The position numbers and the translations under genes are program-made. From Rhodeus uyekii (taxonomy: Eukaryota > Chordata > Actinopteri > Cypriniformes > Acheilognathidae), in NCBI GenBank assembly GCA_037043235.1, contig JAWRVZ010000110.1, positions 2,081,501 to 2,145,500 of the forward strand: a stretch of 64,000 nt of DNA. Reading direction: 5' to 3'. Below are positions 35,984-48,000 of the stretch, piece after piece (within the stretch, counting starts at the first letter, position 1; each line of letters starts with the position of its first letter). The notes under the pieces are model-generated. The model saw only the letters and a program-made list of their open reading frames with translations, did no database searches and was not told the origin of the DNA.

Positions 35984-37113
35984 TAGGGATGTGCCTTTCG
36001 ACTAATTTGTTAGTCGTTTAAACAAAAAATTTGTAACCGACTAGTCGACTAGTCTAAAAGTAATGCCGTTAGAAATAAGGTCACATTTCCGCGGCGCGCT
36101 TTTCCTTCTGTAGTCTCAAAACTGCAACTTTATGTAGCGAGAGGCGTGTGTCGGTTTCCATGGTGAAACCCGTCAATATGAGTTCAATAAGTAGGTAAAG
36201 AATAAAAAAGTATATATCTATTTCTTTAAGCTGAACATGATCACAGTGGCGGACAGTTGTAGTAAATGGCGCGATGATTTGGCTGTTTCGGCTCGTCTCT
36301 CCAAACATTTACGTGTCTGTGATTAATATGGTTATGCTCGGATCCAGTGGGATTATTATATGTCAGTTTGACATAACCGTTTATAAAACACTTTTCTTTC
36401 TCCTCCTACTTTAAAATACTCCCACACCTCGCTCGTCTTTCAGTGGTCATTATTAAACCCGCCGTGACGCATGGGAGATCTGTGGTAAAGATTTAGTTTC
36501 TGCTTGTTGTTTCCATGGCGACGCGTCATGCTTGTCACCTGACACACCGCAGCCGCAAAAGCACTATGACAAATGTATCGCATTTATTTAGTTTTGCTTA
36601 TTTATTCAAAATATTCACACACTTGTTGGCTTTTTCATCAATTACCAGATATTCAAATTCTCAAATATGCGGAAGTGAATGCGTTTTGTCTTAAAAGCCT
36701 TTTATAATGATCACGTCAGCTGATCTATAATGCAAGACGGGCGCCGCAGTTCACAGAATCGGCTCGAAATACATGACAGTAAGTGTCCAGTGAAGCGGGA
36801 GAAGAATATGAAGTTTATAGTAACCTATGCAATGTGTATCTGATATGAATAAAACACCTTGTCAGTTTATAATTTAATGGATTGTTATTTCCGCTTTTAT
36901 AGACATTGGTGTGTATTTTTAAAACTATAAAATGTATTTTTTTTTTGCCAGTAGTTATGAGTATTTAAACGTTTGAAACCTAAAATAAAGATACATGGTT
37001 GAAAACTGAATCGCTGTGATATATATGACAAACATTCGCGCAAGATTGACGTTGGGTCCGTTGACGAAATTGTGGGGACCACTGGACTAGTCGACTACAC
37101 TCGCACATCCCTG
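35984..37113. mobile_element. Non-autonomous hAT transposon, 1130 bp, with 8-bp target duplication
   Basis: The left end is tagggatgtgcctttcgact and the right end is gtcgactacactcgcacatccctg, an inverted repeat pair sharing agggatgtgc. Flanks are ctagggat (35976-35983) and atagggat (37114-37121), an 8-bp duplication with one mismatch, as expected for hAT. The subterminal region carries a perfect 16-bp palindrome (gactagtcgactagtc). Internal DNA has no long open frame, so it depends on a transposase elsewhere. Confidence 0.85.
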
Positions 37114-37247
37114 ATAGGGATGTTGTCATTTTACAAATTGCCACTGCATTGTTATACTGATGTCCCTCTGCATGTCAGAAAAAAAACAGGATAGGAAAAT
37201 GGAGATAGTAATTGTGTTTCTCTCATAGCAGATCTTAGAGCATAATA

Positions 37248-37290
37248 CAGTGATCCCTCATTTATCGCGGTTAATGTGGACCGGACCCAA
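37248..37290 (+). mobile_element. Tigger/pogo-like transposon end (cagtgatccctc type)
   Basis: Starts cagtgatccctcatttatcg followed by cggttaatg, directly after TA at 37246-37247. The motif matches Tc1-mariner/Tigger ends. No matching right end was seen nearby. Confidence 0.55.
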
Positions 37291-39439
37291 CTATTTTTTT
37301 CCAATACTTTTTTCCAACTATTGGAAAGTCATAAAAAATAGTTATTTTTTCTTTTTATTAATTCATTTCTTTTTTTGCAAATTGAGAAAACTTCTAGGGG
37401 GTTTTAGGCCAGTTGCGCAACTGCAGTTGAGGTGAATGGGATGTTAAAAAGCTTTATCCAGGCATTGTAGAACAACTTGGCACTGTATGCATTACCTCCC
37501 TGGGCATGATCAAACAAGCAGACGTGTAGAGACTATATGACTCGCCCTGTGATGCGGGGCATTCGCAGCAAAATCAATAGATGTATTATGAAATAAAAAA
37601 GTAAAAGAGCATAGCTGGCGTGTACCTGCCATCAAGGGAAATTAGCTGTTGACTCGGCCAGCTCAACCTCAGACAAAGGCTGTTCTCCCCTTCTGATGTA
37701 CCCTGTACAGTAGAGGAAGCCAGTGTAACCTGGGAAACTGGAAAATCTTGTGGAGGTGGGAAAAAACAACTCATAAAAATGAAAGGATTAAATTTTCGAA
37801 CGTATGCACAAACCACTTTCTATCGTGCTGTGCTCCAGTCTACTGACAGCATATAACATTTCATTTAATCATTCAGGGGGCTAAAAATATAAGAATGTCC
37901 CCATGAAAAAGATAGCGGTGATACGGAAGGATGGAAAATGAAAAGCAGATGGGAAGATTGCCGTGGCGCTGTCAAGACAAGAAGACCATGTGGAGCTGAT
38001 CAGGAGAGGATCGGTGCCCGTGCCGAAATCCGATCAAGGCGACGTGGGCTTGTACTGAATGCTTAACCAATTAGGCCGGACATCAGAAGCCCCGCCGCCC
38101 TGACCACTCCCGGCAGGGGACAGGAGTTACCTTACCGGGCCCAGCCGTTGCGGTTTAGCTCAGGTTTATTCACATCCAGCTCAAAACCTCCAGACTACGA
38201 AACATAAGCCTGGCTCCAATCATATAAATAAGAGATGTTTATGCCTCAGACATGACTAAACACAAAATAGGAACATTTCAGGTTTGCTTGTGTATGGATG
38301 CTGTTGTTTTTTGTGAGTGGATAGCTTACATTAAGCACATAAATGCATGCCCTGAAGCACTTCAATGTAGAGGAAACGGTCCAGAGAGACATGCAGAGCC
38401 AGGCATTAAATGCCTAGGATAGAGTGGATAGTTGTTGATCCCAGCTAATCATAATAGATTTTGGAGCGATATCGCATCTTGCACACTTTCCTGCTTCTTT
38501 TGAGTCTATACAAACAATCCAGCGCACAAGCTTTACTTCTATTGTTGTTTTATGGGTTGTAATTTTGTAGTTTATTATCACAATAATTGAGTCATGAAAT
38601 ATCACAATTTTTCATGTTTTGCTTTACAGAGTATTGTGATACATAGTGATTTATTTATTTATTGAGTGAAGTAAGCAAGTGTTTCATATGATATTGTACG
38701 CCAACTGCATGGGTCACATTACGATTGTTCTATTCGTAGTGAAGGCATGAGCTTGATTCAATAGAAAGATGGGATGTCTCACTTTTGTGCAGCTGTGCTA
38801 CTTTTTCAATACGGACTGCCATATCACTGCTTTCAAATGCCAAAGAAAAACAGATTTAACCTTGATTAAATGGATAAGCGGCACATTTAGTTCATGTTAA
38901 TGTATTAATTTGTATCGTATCAATACTTTATGCGTAATTCATGCAATATTTAAATATGTCGTATGCCTTTTATTTAGAAATGTATATATTGATGCATTAA
39001 TTAAATTTTAACAACGGTTTCATTCTGTTCTGTATTACTTCTACAAACTTAAAACATTTATTTGATAACTCTAACCTAGACAATACATTTATATACTTTG
39101 TTTGGAAACATGTGAAACTCTATCATTCATAAAAATGTTTATGCAAGCACCAGCAGAATACTAATAAACCATGGCAGCAGCAAAATAAACACATTTATAT
39201 AAAAGATTAAGTCCATAAAGTATGGGTAAATTACTGTTTTAATATTGAAACATTGCAGATGGTTTGCATTTCCCATGCAGTTTCATGCAGTTTGAAAATT
39301 GGTTTGTTTGAGAGACGAACACTGTTGCTTAAAAATACCTATTGTCTAGATACTCAAATATATTCTGCTGTAAGTGTCATCCACAAAAATTGCCTTAATA
39401 ATTACTCATATTATTTGATTTTATGTAAGGTACATTAAT

Positions 39440-39502
39440 GCGTTAACTACAAAAAAAAAGAGATTAATCACAATTAAATATTTGAATCGACGGACAGCCC
39501 TA
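39440..39502. mobile_element. hAT-type terminus (ends gacagcccta)
   Basis: The sequence runs gagattaatcacaattaaat then gaatcgacggacagccctaa, the reversed form of the widespread fish hAT end tagggctgtc. I could not find the other end, so the element is partial or its left end has decayed. Confidence 0.6.
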
Positions 39503-40261
39503 ATTAATATTGATACTTTCACTTCCCTTTGAGTGTTTGATCAATTACTTCAAGTGGAACAGGAACAGACAGTGTGTTATAGACCAGTCAGATGTGTTTA
39601 AGCAGCTAATGCAGCCCATCATCAAAATGTGAGATACTATCTAGGACAACAATGCATTAGACTAGGACAGAGAGAGAGAAAAAGAGGGACAAAGTATAAG
39701 AAAAAAAGCATGTCCAGTATCATTACACTAGAACATTGCACTCTGGGGTATCATTAAAGGATTCAATTGTGTTAGTGCCGTTAAACATGGCGCTAATTCG
39801 GGCCCTCTGAGAGGTAATGACCAATCTGTCAACCGCCATCCAAAGGGGGTAAAGGGAAACACAGCAATACTAAAAACAGCAGAGACCAATTACGTCTTTA
39901 TATCATATTACACATGGCCAACACAACCGGGCAAAGCAAGTGCATTATGACATTAATTAAGTTCTATGATGATGTAACCACTGTTCAAGCTGAAGAACAT
40001 TCTGAGAATGCCGTGATACTAAACAAACAAAGTCTGCTGCAAGCTGGTTTGAGTACTTACCGATAAATTCAACAAAGGTCAACATGAGCAGAGATGGAAG
40101 ACATATTCAAATGAGTCAGATCACTGAAAGACTAATGCAGAGAGACTGCACAGAATAAAAAGAAATCTAAAATCTAATCTGGCTAAAATCAGAATAGGTT
40201 GTATAGGCATTTTTCATGAATTTGTCAATGATTCTTCTAGTTCATTTTAAATAATCACATT

Positions 40262-40301
40262 AATAAATAAATGGAAATATATATATTTCCATTCATTTAT
40301 T
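40262..40301. repeat. 40-bp near-perfect palindrome
   Basis: Two 20-bp arms without a spacer, differing at one position. The inner 24 bp (40270-40293) is perfect. The core is atatatat flanked by ggaa and ttcc. Confidence 0.9.
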
Positions 40302-40339
40302 TATATGCTTATATATAGTGTATATAGTGCTTTAAGATT

Positions 40340-40934
40340 TTCTGGTAAGTCTATGCATAAATTGAGTAATCAAACACTCCGCTGTCTTCACTGCATAAAT
40401 TATAAATTCAATACAGTTTAATTATTAAAGCTACTAGACTTATTCAGTTAAGAGCAGTGAGTGATTTTCTTTTTGTCTTTTATTCTTTGATAAACATTAA
40501 TAACATAGACAGCAGCAGGTTTATTAGGCTACTGTCACTTTAAGACCTGATGAGCATGACGTGTGTATCTGAAACACATGCACGCATATTTTAACTCAAT
40601 TAAGACTGTGCTTATGAGGATACTTAAAAAAAACAAGAATTTTGTCATAATTTTTCATATGCTTTTGTCATTCAAGCGCACAACAAAACTCAATGAAGCA
40701 CTGGCACTAAAGAGGCGTTCTGTGCGCACATTTTGGGTGTTTGTTCACATAGAGCTACTTCACAGTGTCCTCTTTCTGTGTCTTATCACACTTGAATGAA
40801 TAATAGCGTGATCATGTTCTGTAGTGCAGCCAAAAGAGGTTTTCAGAAAAAAATGTCTGCTTTATTAATTGTGTTTAAAGCGTTAAACTTAGAAGATTAA
40901 ACGCAAAATTAACGAGTTAATTTTAACAGCCGTA
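40340..40934. mobile_element. Decayed hAT-like fragment
   Basis: The right end reads aaagcgttaaacttagaag then gcaaaattaacgagttaatt and taacagccgta, a decayed version of the gacagcccta hAT end. The internal text (cactttaagacctgatgagc, ctgtgcgcacattttgggtg) resembles such elements. The left limit is a guess. Confidence 0.4.
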
Positions 40935-41959
40935 TATGAAAGAGAAAACGCAGAGAAGGAAGTGGGGAAACTGTCTAAACTAAGCCAAGAGGAAAATGTG
41001 ACTAATGGTGTAAAAAAAAAAAAAACAAGGCCCTAAAAGTGCCAGCATGCTTTTGGCAGACCAGCGTCACATATGCCGTCAGGTCCTGAGCATCCGTATG
41101 TCATGTTCCAAGTGACAACAAGTGACAACTGGTACTGCAGTCTGTGCAGCATCCTTGACTTCTGGTAGGGGGAGACTAAAGTGTCACAGCTCTGATCCAC
41201 CCCCACAATCATACCGAAAATGTTAACCCTCACCTCAAACATTCTGACAACCACTGCTAAGCTTCAATGTCACAGACAGAAAGTGCAATCACTGTATAGA
41301 AATGGCACAAATAAATTACTTTGACTTTATTGAAGGTCAAACCTTGTTATTTATTTATTATTATTTATTTTTTTACTTATGCTTGTTGGAGGTGGATGTA
41401 TAAGTGTTATGACGGGTAGCAGGGGAGAACGAAGTTGAACAGCATGAGCCTGAGGAATCATTTGCCTCCACATAGAGTCATCAGCAGTGTAGAGAGGGAA
41501 ACTGATGGCAGAGGTGAGTGCTTTGTGAGCTTGACCTCGCTCGGATCTGATAGTTTACTGCAGGGGTGCTGCCATCGAGCAGCTGGGATCCCTCCTCCAA
41601 ACCTTCTGTTGAAGATTGAATAACAGACACTGAATGGTCAACAGACACGGTGCAAACGCATTTTCGGGAAACAGCAGATACATTCTGTGATAGCAACAAC
41701 AGGGGGACGACAAGAGAAACAACAGAAAGTCAATTTCGCAAGCGCAGAGACCTTAATGGAGCTGATGCATGGGGGTATAAATAAAAAACAGAACGGTATC
41801 GCGATGGACCGGGCAGATAAAAGGGGGCCAGCTCGCTCTGCTTGACGTAGGGGAAGATACACGACTGGAGTCAATGCAGCGGTGCGGCCCCGAGCAACGA
41901 GCGTCAAATGTGGTAATGGAGTAACGGTGTCACCAAGAGGGCAAAGGCGAACAGCAGCG

Positions 41960-42320
41960 CACTCTGTGAGCGATAACAAAACGATAATTGTAAAACTCAT
42001 TTGCATTAAATGACAGAAACCATTAGGGGCTAATTAATTCTAGTGGATGCGTGTTCCAAAATGGGAGTGTCCTGCTGGCTGACGAAGAGGGGTTCTTGAA
42101 GAAGAAATCACAAATGGGAAAAGTGTCTACTGGCAGCTGCTCATTAAGGATAATGGGGCGATGGATAGTCACTTGCGCTAAGAGAATCATCCATTTCAGT
42201 AAACAGAAACTGATTGATATTTGAGCTATAACTGCCACCATTAGGGCCCTCGAATCGTGCGATGTGTGCAATTTCCCTGCTGTATCGCTTTTAATGGATC
42301 TCGGCATTGTCAGGCTTCGA
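41960..42320. promoter_or_regulatory. Candidate conserved enhancer with POU octamer
   Basis: Contains an exact ATTTGCAT octamer (41999-42006), gataacaaaacgataattg, ggggctaattaattc and later gataatggggcgatgg. Balanced composition, no repeats. Called on motif content only. Confidence 0.33.
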
Positions 42321-43866
42321 TGTTTCCTGCAAAAGAACAGCAAACAGCATGAACCATAACAACAAAGAAAAATCTCTCTTGATAAGTTATAATTGCTTAA
42401 AATGCTGGTCTCGTACACTAAGGACAGAAAAAAGAAGTTTCCACAGGATTGCTGGCAAGTTTCCCAAAGGAAACGGCTTTGAATGCAAACTCAAATTAAG
42501 GCACTTGAAAAAGTATCTTTCTGAGAAAACATTTCCGCACCGGTCGTTAAGCCATCAGAAGTTTGCTCTGTGAATGGCTGTGTATGCTCCAGTGGGGACC
42601 ATAATGAAACAGCATTATGGGAATGGGCAGCGGGGAAAGTGGGCCTTCCTCCAGGGCCAGGGGGAGCTTGTTAGCTAGCTGAGGTAAAACACTGGAGACA
42701 ATCCCGGACACCTGGCTTCCCAAGGACCACCAGGGGTAGACGCAAAGGGGGGAGCGAGCATCTCACTTTAAAGAACAATTTCAAGCAAACCTGGAGACTG
42801 GATAACTTCGAAACAATCACAGCTTAAAAACGAGCACTCTGATTCTGTGTTGGTTCACGGGAGGCCTCAGCGTAGTGCTTAGAGGGCAGAAACTCCAAAC
42901 TCCTCCCTCCCGACTCTTGAGAATGCAGGGACAAAGTGAGGGAGGAAGAAAGGTCTACGGAAGACAATGCAGTGTGTTCCAGCAAAAGCAGGCAGCAGAC
43001 TAACCACTCCAAGAGCCTCACCCCTTTCCCTCTTGGTGCTGAAAGGTTCTCACTGTGGCTGCTGCTCCAGCCACTAAATGGAGTCTTCCTCCTCTATAGA
43101 ACATTCCAGAGGGCTGAAACAACGCTGAAGTGGGCGCCTCTCAATGTCGCTCTTTAGCGCAAGGGAAAGCATTATCAGAGAGGAGAATACGGGAAGAGAG
43201 CCCAACATTAAACATGTATACGCTCTCCGGCTCTCATTATAAAACACCCTCTTGAAAACTCTCACCTGCTTCAGTGCTGAGAACAACACTGACAGTTTAC
43301 TATGAGCTTTCATTCCCACTGAATGTGACTCAGGGGAACCACTACACTTAACGTGGTGAAGAAACCTACTTCTGGATGTCTGATTCGTCAACCCATCAGA
43401 GTTGGGAACTATAAAAGAAGTCATTTTGTGATCTATAGGGGAGGACTATCAAAATACGGCATGTTGCAAACACAGGTCATAGACTACAAAGATCTGCCGT
43501 GTCAATGACCTCTGATACATCTGAAGCTCCTCACCACAGATGATATGAACCCATCCATATGATATGAAAATCAATAGGCCTGCAAAGGCACAAAGCACTT
43601 GAGGAGAGCAGCTCCACTACATGCTGCTAGCTCAAATTGCTGTGTCTGTGATCGTATGATTGTGCTGTAATGGGTTGTGGCAGGGAAGGGCTGCATGGGC
43701 ATTTGACTTGCTGGTAGGGGGTATGTGTGTATGGACAGAGGGTTTGGTCAGGGGCAATGGAGTTAGTGAAGCTGGACAAGTAATGGACTTCACTCAACTC
43801 TTTGTATAAACCGCCAGAGACTGAATATTACAGTATAAAGTCAAAGTAAACATGCTACTTAAAATT

Positions 43867-43891
43867 AGATAGATGGATAGATAGATGGATA
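43867..43891. repeat. Short (GATA/GATG)n tract
   Basis: agatagatggatagatagatggataa, tetranucleotide repeat with g/a variation. Confidence 0.85.
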
Positions 43892-44900
43892 AAAATACAG
43901 CAAAAATACAGAATGAAATGGACCCGACCTCAGGCTTGGTATCAATTTGGTTTTACCATGGTTTAAATTTCTCTACAAATATTAAGAATGTTAACAAATT
44001 ATACATTTAAAAAAAAATTCTACGGGTTTAATGATTTGGGAGAACAAATAACAACATGCAAACTCAAAGCAGGACTTGTTCTATAATTGGGATAGTGAGA
44101 TGAATTCAATGCATCGCACTTGTGTAAAATGTGCAATACAAGCGTCCAATGAAAAACATTTAACAGCACTTTTTGCCCACAATAGCATAGATACGTGAAA
44201 TATTGATATATTGTCTATTGTTTACATCATATTTCGCCTGAACGATCTGCTCTCCATCACCATTTTTCAAGAAATTCTGCAATCTCAGCATGGTTTATGA
44301 TGTAAAACTGCGAGGAGGAAAATGACTTGGAGAGTGAAGTCAGTGGAAGAATGAAATGGATGCTCGTTCTATATTGGCGAACATCATTAAAGGAATGTAT
44401 GTGTAAGTACTGAGACTATTTATTGTTTTTGGAAACTATATACTAAATGATTGGCCATCGGTTAAGTATTTTTCTATGTATAGCCTCCAAACGATTGCTT
44501 TTGGAGCCCGATTGCTGTCTGAATCAGCCATCGATAAAAGTGATTTTATATGTAGTCTATTTGTTTATGTATGGAAAAATGTATTGTTCTGTGAACGACA
44601 ACGTAGTATGAATATCAACGTAGCTTTCGTGTCTGAAGACAAAAGGCTAGGAGGCTGAAGGCTGTGAAAAGTTTATTATTATTATCATTATTGTATATAG
44701 CTAGGTTTGTGTGAATTTTGTAATAAATAACTAAAACTAGAATTTTTAAAACAACAATTTTAACAATGAAATAGTTTGTAATTATAAGCTGTAACATCTA
44801 TTGTTTTGTTATATATCCTCAAACTTGAACTTGACTTGTGGCTTTGGGCCCCATTGTGTTTGATGCAAGTATCTTTTTATTATTTCTAAAATAATAATAA

Positions 44901-45045
44901 GCTTTCCTGTAGCTCAATCAGTAGAACATTGTTCTTTACAATGCCAAGGACATGGGTTCGATCCCAGGGAAAGCAATAACTGATTCAATGTGTTCGTTGA
45001 ATGGATAAAAGCGTCTGTAAATGCATATATGTAAATGTAAAAATG
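44901..45045 (+). mobile_element. tRNA-derived SINE, copy 2
   Basis: Same family as the copy at 34171: head ctgtagctcaatcagtagaac, exact B box GGTTCGATCCC (44955-44965), then gggaaagcaataactgattc shared almost base for base, and an aaaagcgtctgtaaatgca tail ending in a taaatgtaaaaatgtaaaa run. The A box has two transitions relative to copy 1. Confidence 0.87.
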
Positions 45046-48000
45046 TAAAAGATGTTACCCAAGAAACAAACAAACAAATCCATTTTTTTTTCTTTTCGTT
45101 ACTTATTAATTACATATTAATTGCTTTATTCATTCTAATAAAGCTCTAACTATCTTCTTTCAAAAGAGAGCACAATTACGCTCATACATCAAAGGTTTTA
45201 GAAAAGACAACCAAGAATTCAAGCATGTCATTTTCCTGTTTGGGGCTCAAAGGTGGGTGCGTTTCAAGAGGTTAAACACTTATTTCAAAACCGCCCATGA
45301 TGGCAGTACAAACAATCACTCATTTGAATCTTACAATTATTATGATAAATTTGGCAATAAACTATCAGCACTATCACTCACTTTTATTCATTCATATTTA
45401 TATCATGCCGCACCGTGCCCTCATTGCCCTAAGCGATACCATTTCCCCCTCATAAGTCTTGAGTGCACAGCAAGCATGCTCTCCCTACTTTTTTTTCCTT
45501 CTCAGTCCTCTTTTCTTTTTTCAAAAATTGCATTTGGTGTCTCTATTTTTGGTGCAGCTAATTAATCCTCAGAATTTAGACAGAAAGCCGCAGGAGTAAA
45601 AAGGCATTTAGGAGCCGGTGAGGCCCTCAGCGCCAGCGACAAGCATGGTTATGGAAAGCCCCCCGCCGTTTGTCATGTCATCCGCCATGTGCTGCTCCCA
45701 TTAGACATCGCCCACACCATTGCCAAAAGGCAAGGGCACCCACGTGCACCGCAGGACAGCCATGTCAGAGAGAGTGTCTTCACCCACAATATTAAGACAT
45801 GCATGTACTGTCCACAGAGGTCTATAATAATCGTCTAAAAAATATCCATTAGCGTTTAGTACCTCACTTAAATAAATAAACACCATAACTCTAGGCTATT
45901 GATATAAAAATGCGTGCTCATTAATAGTGATTTTATTATGGCTTTATATCCATTTAATAATAATTCATTCGTTCATTGCTCTTCTACTTCAATTTTATAG
46001 CTTTTATAGGGTTTTCTTTCCCACAGAAAGGTTTTGACATTGACAAATTGTATAAATACTTACAATGCTTCCATATGGTTAAGACGCTGGTCAGTGCTTT
46101 TGATAACAGACCTAATTTCCTAAAATATTTGACATTAAAGATTATAAAGTATTAATCGATTGTTGAAAACAAAACACTATCAGGGCAGAACAAAACAGGG
46201 ATAGAATCTATGTATTAACTGTATAACATATAGGTAACCTCTCAGCTATGAAAAAAAAAAAAAAACTTTGTTCTTCTTCTCCCTTAGTGTTGTTGTAACA
46301 CAGCTTGCATCTTTTGTGTTTTCCCAACTGGGTTTTTAGCGTTGAGAGCATCTAGCTGTTATAGGCTCTGTGTTTCAGTGGCACTTGTGCATTCCTGAAT
46401 ATCAATGTGGCTGTGAGAGCAGATTAGAGGCGGCCTTCCTCTCCCTCCTGAGCTCTTCAAATTAGTTTGATTTTTCCCCAGATGGTCAGATTAAATTACA
46501 TAAACGCTGTCAGCAAAGTCCTATTCTACACTGCATTCATGCCATCCTTATTCAGTAGCCCTCCCTCCCACTTCTCCTCAAATCTTTCTTTGCCATCTCC
46601 TCTCTCCACTGCTTTAACCTGTCTGACCATAATTTTCTGTGTGAAAATAACGTTGTACCCAAGCCGTACAGCTGACAACGTCTCTGTAGTGTCAATGTAA
46701 AACTCCTTCCTGTGCCCCCGCTGTGTCATTCCTTCAGAAACCCTGGGCTTTGGAGGGACTCCAGTGCCAATTATTTCAATAACAAGTGTTTAAATGTGCA
46801 AATATAGCACTTAATTACTTGCCTTAATCCACGTAAGATTAAAGATTGAATATTTACTGCTAGTGTTTTCTTGTGCATATCTGGAAAAATGGAACAGAAA
46901 CATGTGGTTCGAGCCAAGCAGGCTCCAAAAATAAGACTTGGCAGAAAAATTAAGGATTTAGTCAAAAGTATAAAAGTAAACATGTCTAGTTGTTGAGTGA
47001 AACAGGATAATGGAATTACGGGAGAAACAACAATATGATTTTAAGAGACACAATTTTTTTAAGGGGTTACTGGTGGCACGCTGTGAGATTTTAATCTCTC
47101 CCTCCCACACAAGCTCATCTACTTTCTAGCTTCAGTCAACACAAAATGTCGGCCCCTGCAAAGCCAAAGAGGCACGAGGAGGCTTTCGCTTACGTTTTGG
47201 TGGCTGTTTAGGCCGAAGAAGTAAACTCCTTCTGATAGACTAAACAGAAGTGGAAGCCCTGGGTGGCCCGTTCATTTAGCAACCCCAAAATGTCTGGGTG
47301 CAACTTTTTTTTTTTGAGTTAACACAACATTTTCTTTTGTGTGGCATTTCTCAAGCTGAAACAAACAACAAATGTTGCAGAATCAGTGAGAGAGTGAATT
47401 AAAAAACGTCCCCTCTCCACCCGGCAACACTAAAGATACCATCTGGTCATCTTGTGTGAGGGGAAACAGCATCCTATCACTGAGGTGTGTGTGTTATGAA
47501 CATCGAAACACCACCACTTCCACGACAGTGGGATGAAGTCTGCTATCACTTCCTGTAAATCTGGTGAGTGTGCTTTGAAGTTTGACATGCTATGATATTG
47601 CTGAAGAAAAAAACATCATTCTAGACTGTACTGCAAGAGGTATTAAGAGTAACTATAAAAACAAATTGCAACTTCCGTTACATTTAATTACATAAATAAA
47701 GAGAATGAAGGACACCCCTTTTAAGTTTGCCTTCAATCGCATCACGGCCACCCCTCCTGTCTAAACAGATGGACAACTCTGTCTATAAGCTGAAAGCTCA
47801 TATGGGCGTACTCTCCCTCGAGTTTCTAGCCAGACCATAGGTAAATAATACCCTCTGTGCGATGATATACAAACAAGAATTGGGACGCGAGTACTCGTTG
47901 GCGGTTACATCCAGAGGCAAAGGCTCCGGCAACAGAGAGCTTAAACTTTGTGAATTGTGCAATGGATCCAGATTGTAAACATGTTTGTTCTGCAATCGGG

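Larger units (their letters stand above)
37291..44900. other. tenm3 first intron, 37.3-44.9 kb
   Basis: No gene recognised. A balanced block at 37.6-38.2 kb, hAT ends at 39.5 and 40.9 kb, a 40-bp near-palindrome at 40.26 kb, and a long balanced region at 41.4-43.5 kb with candidate regulatory motifs. A short gata/gatg run lies at 43867-43891. Confidence 0.6.

Noticed and set aside
41638..42418. Two open frames of 122 and 131 codons, minus strand
   Set aside because: No recognised motifs; frames run through a likely regulatory block, and low-complexity hydrophobic translations do not suggest a protein.
42726..42740. Second CTCF motif (ccaccaggggtag)
   Set aside because: The GGC core is replaced by GTA, which departs too far from the consensus.
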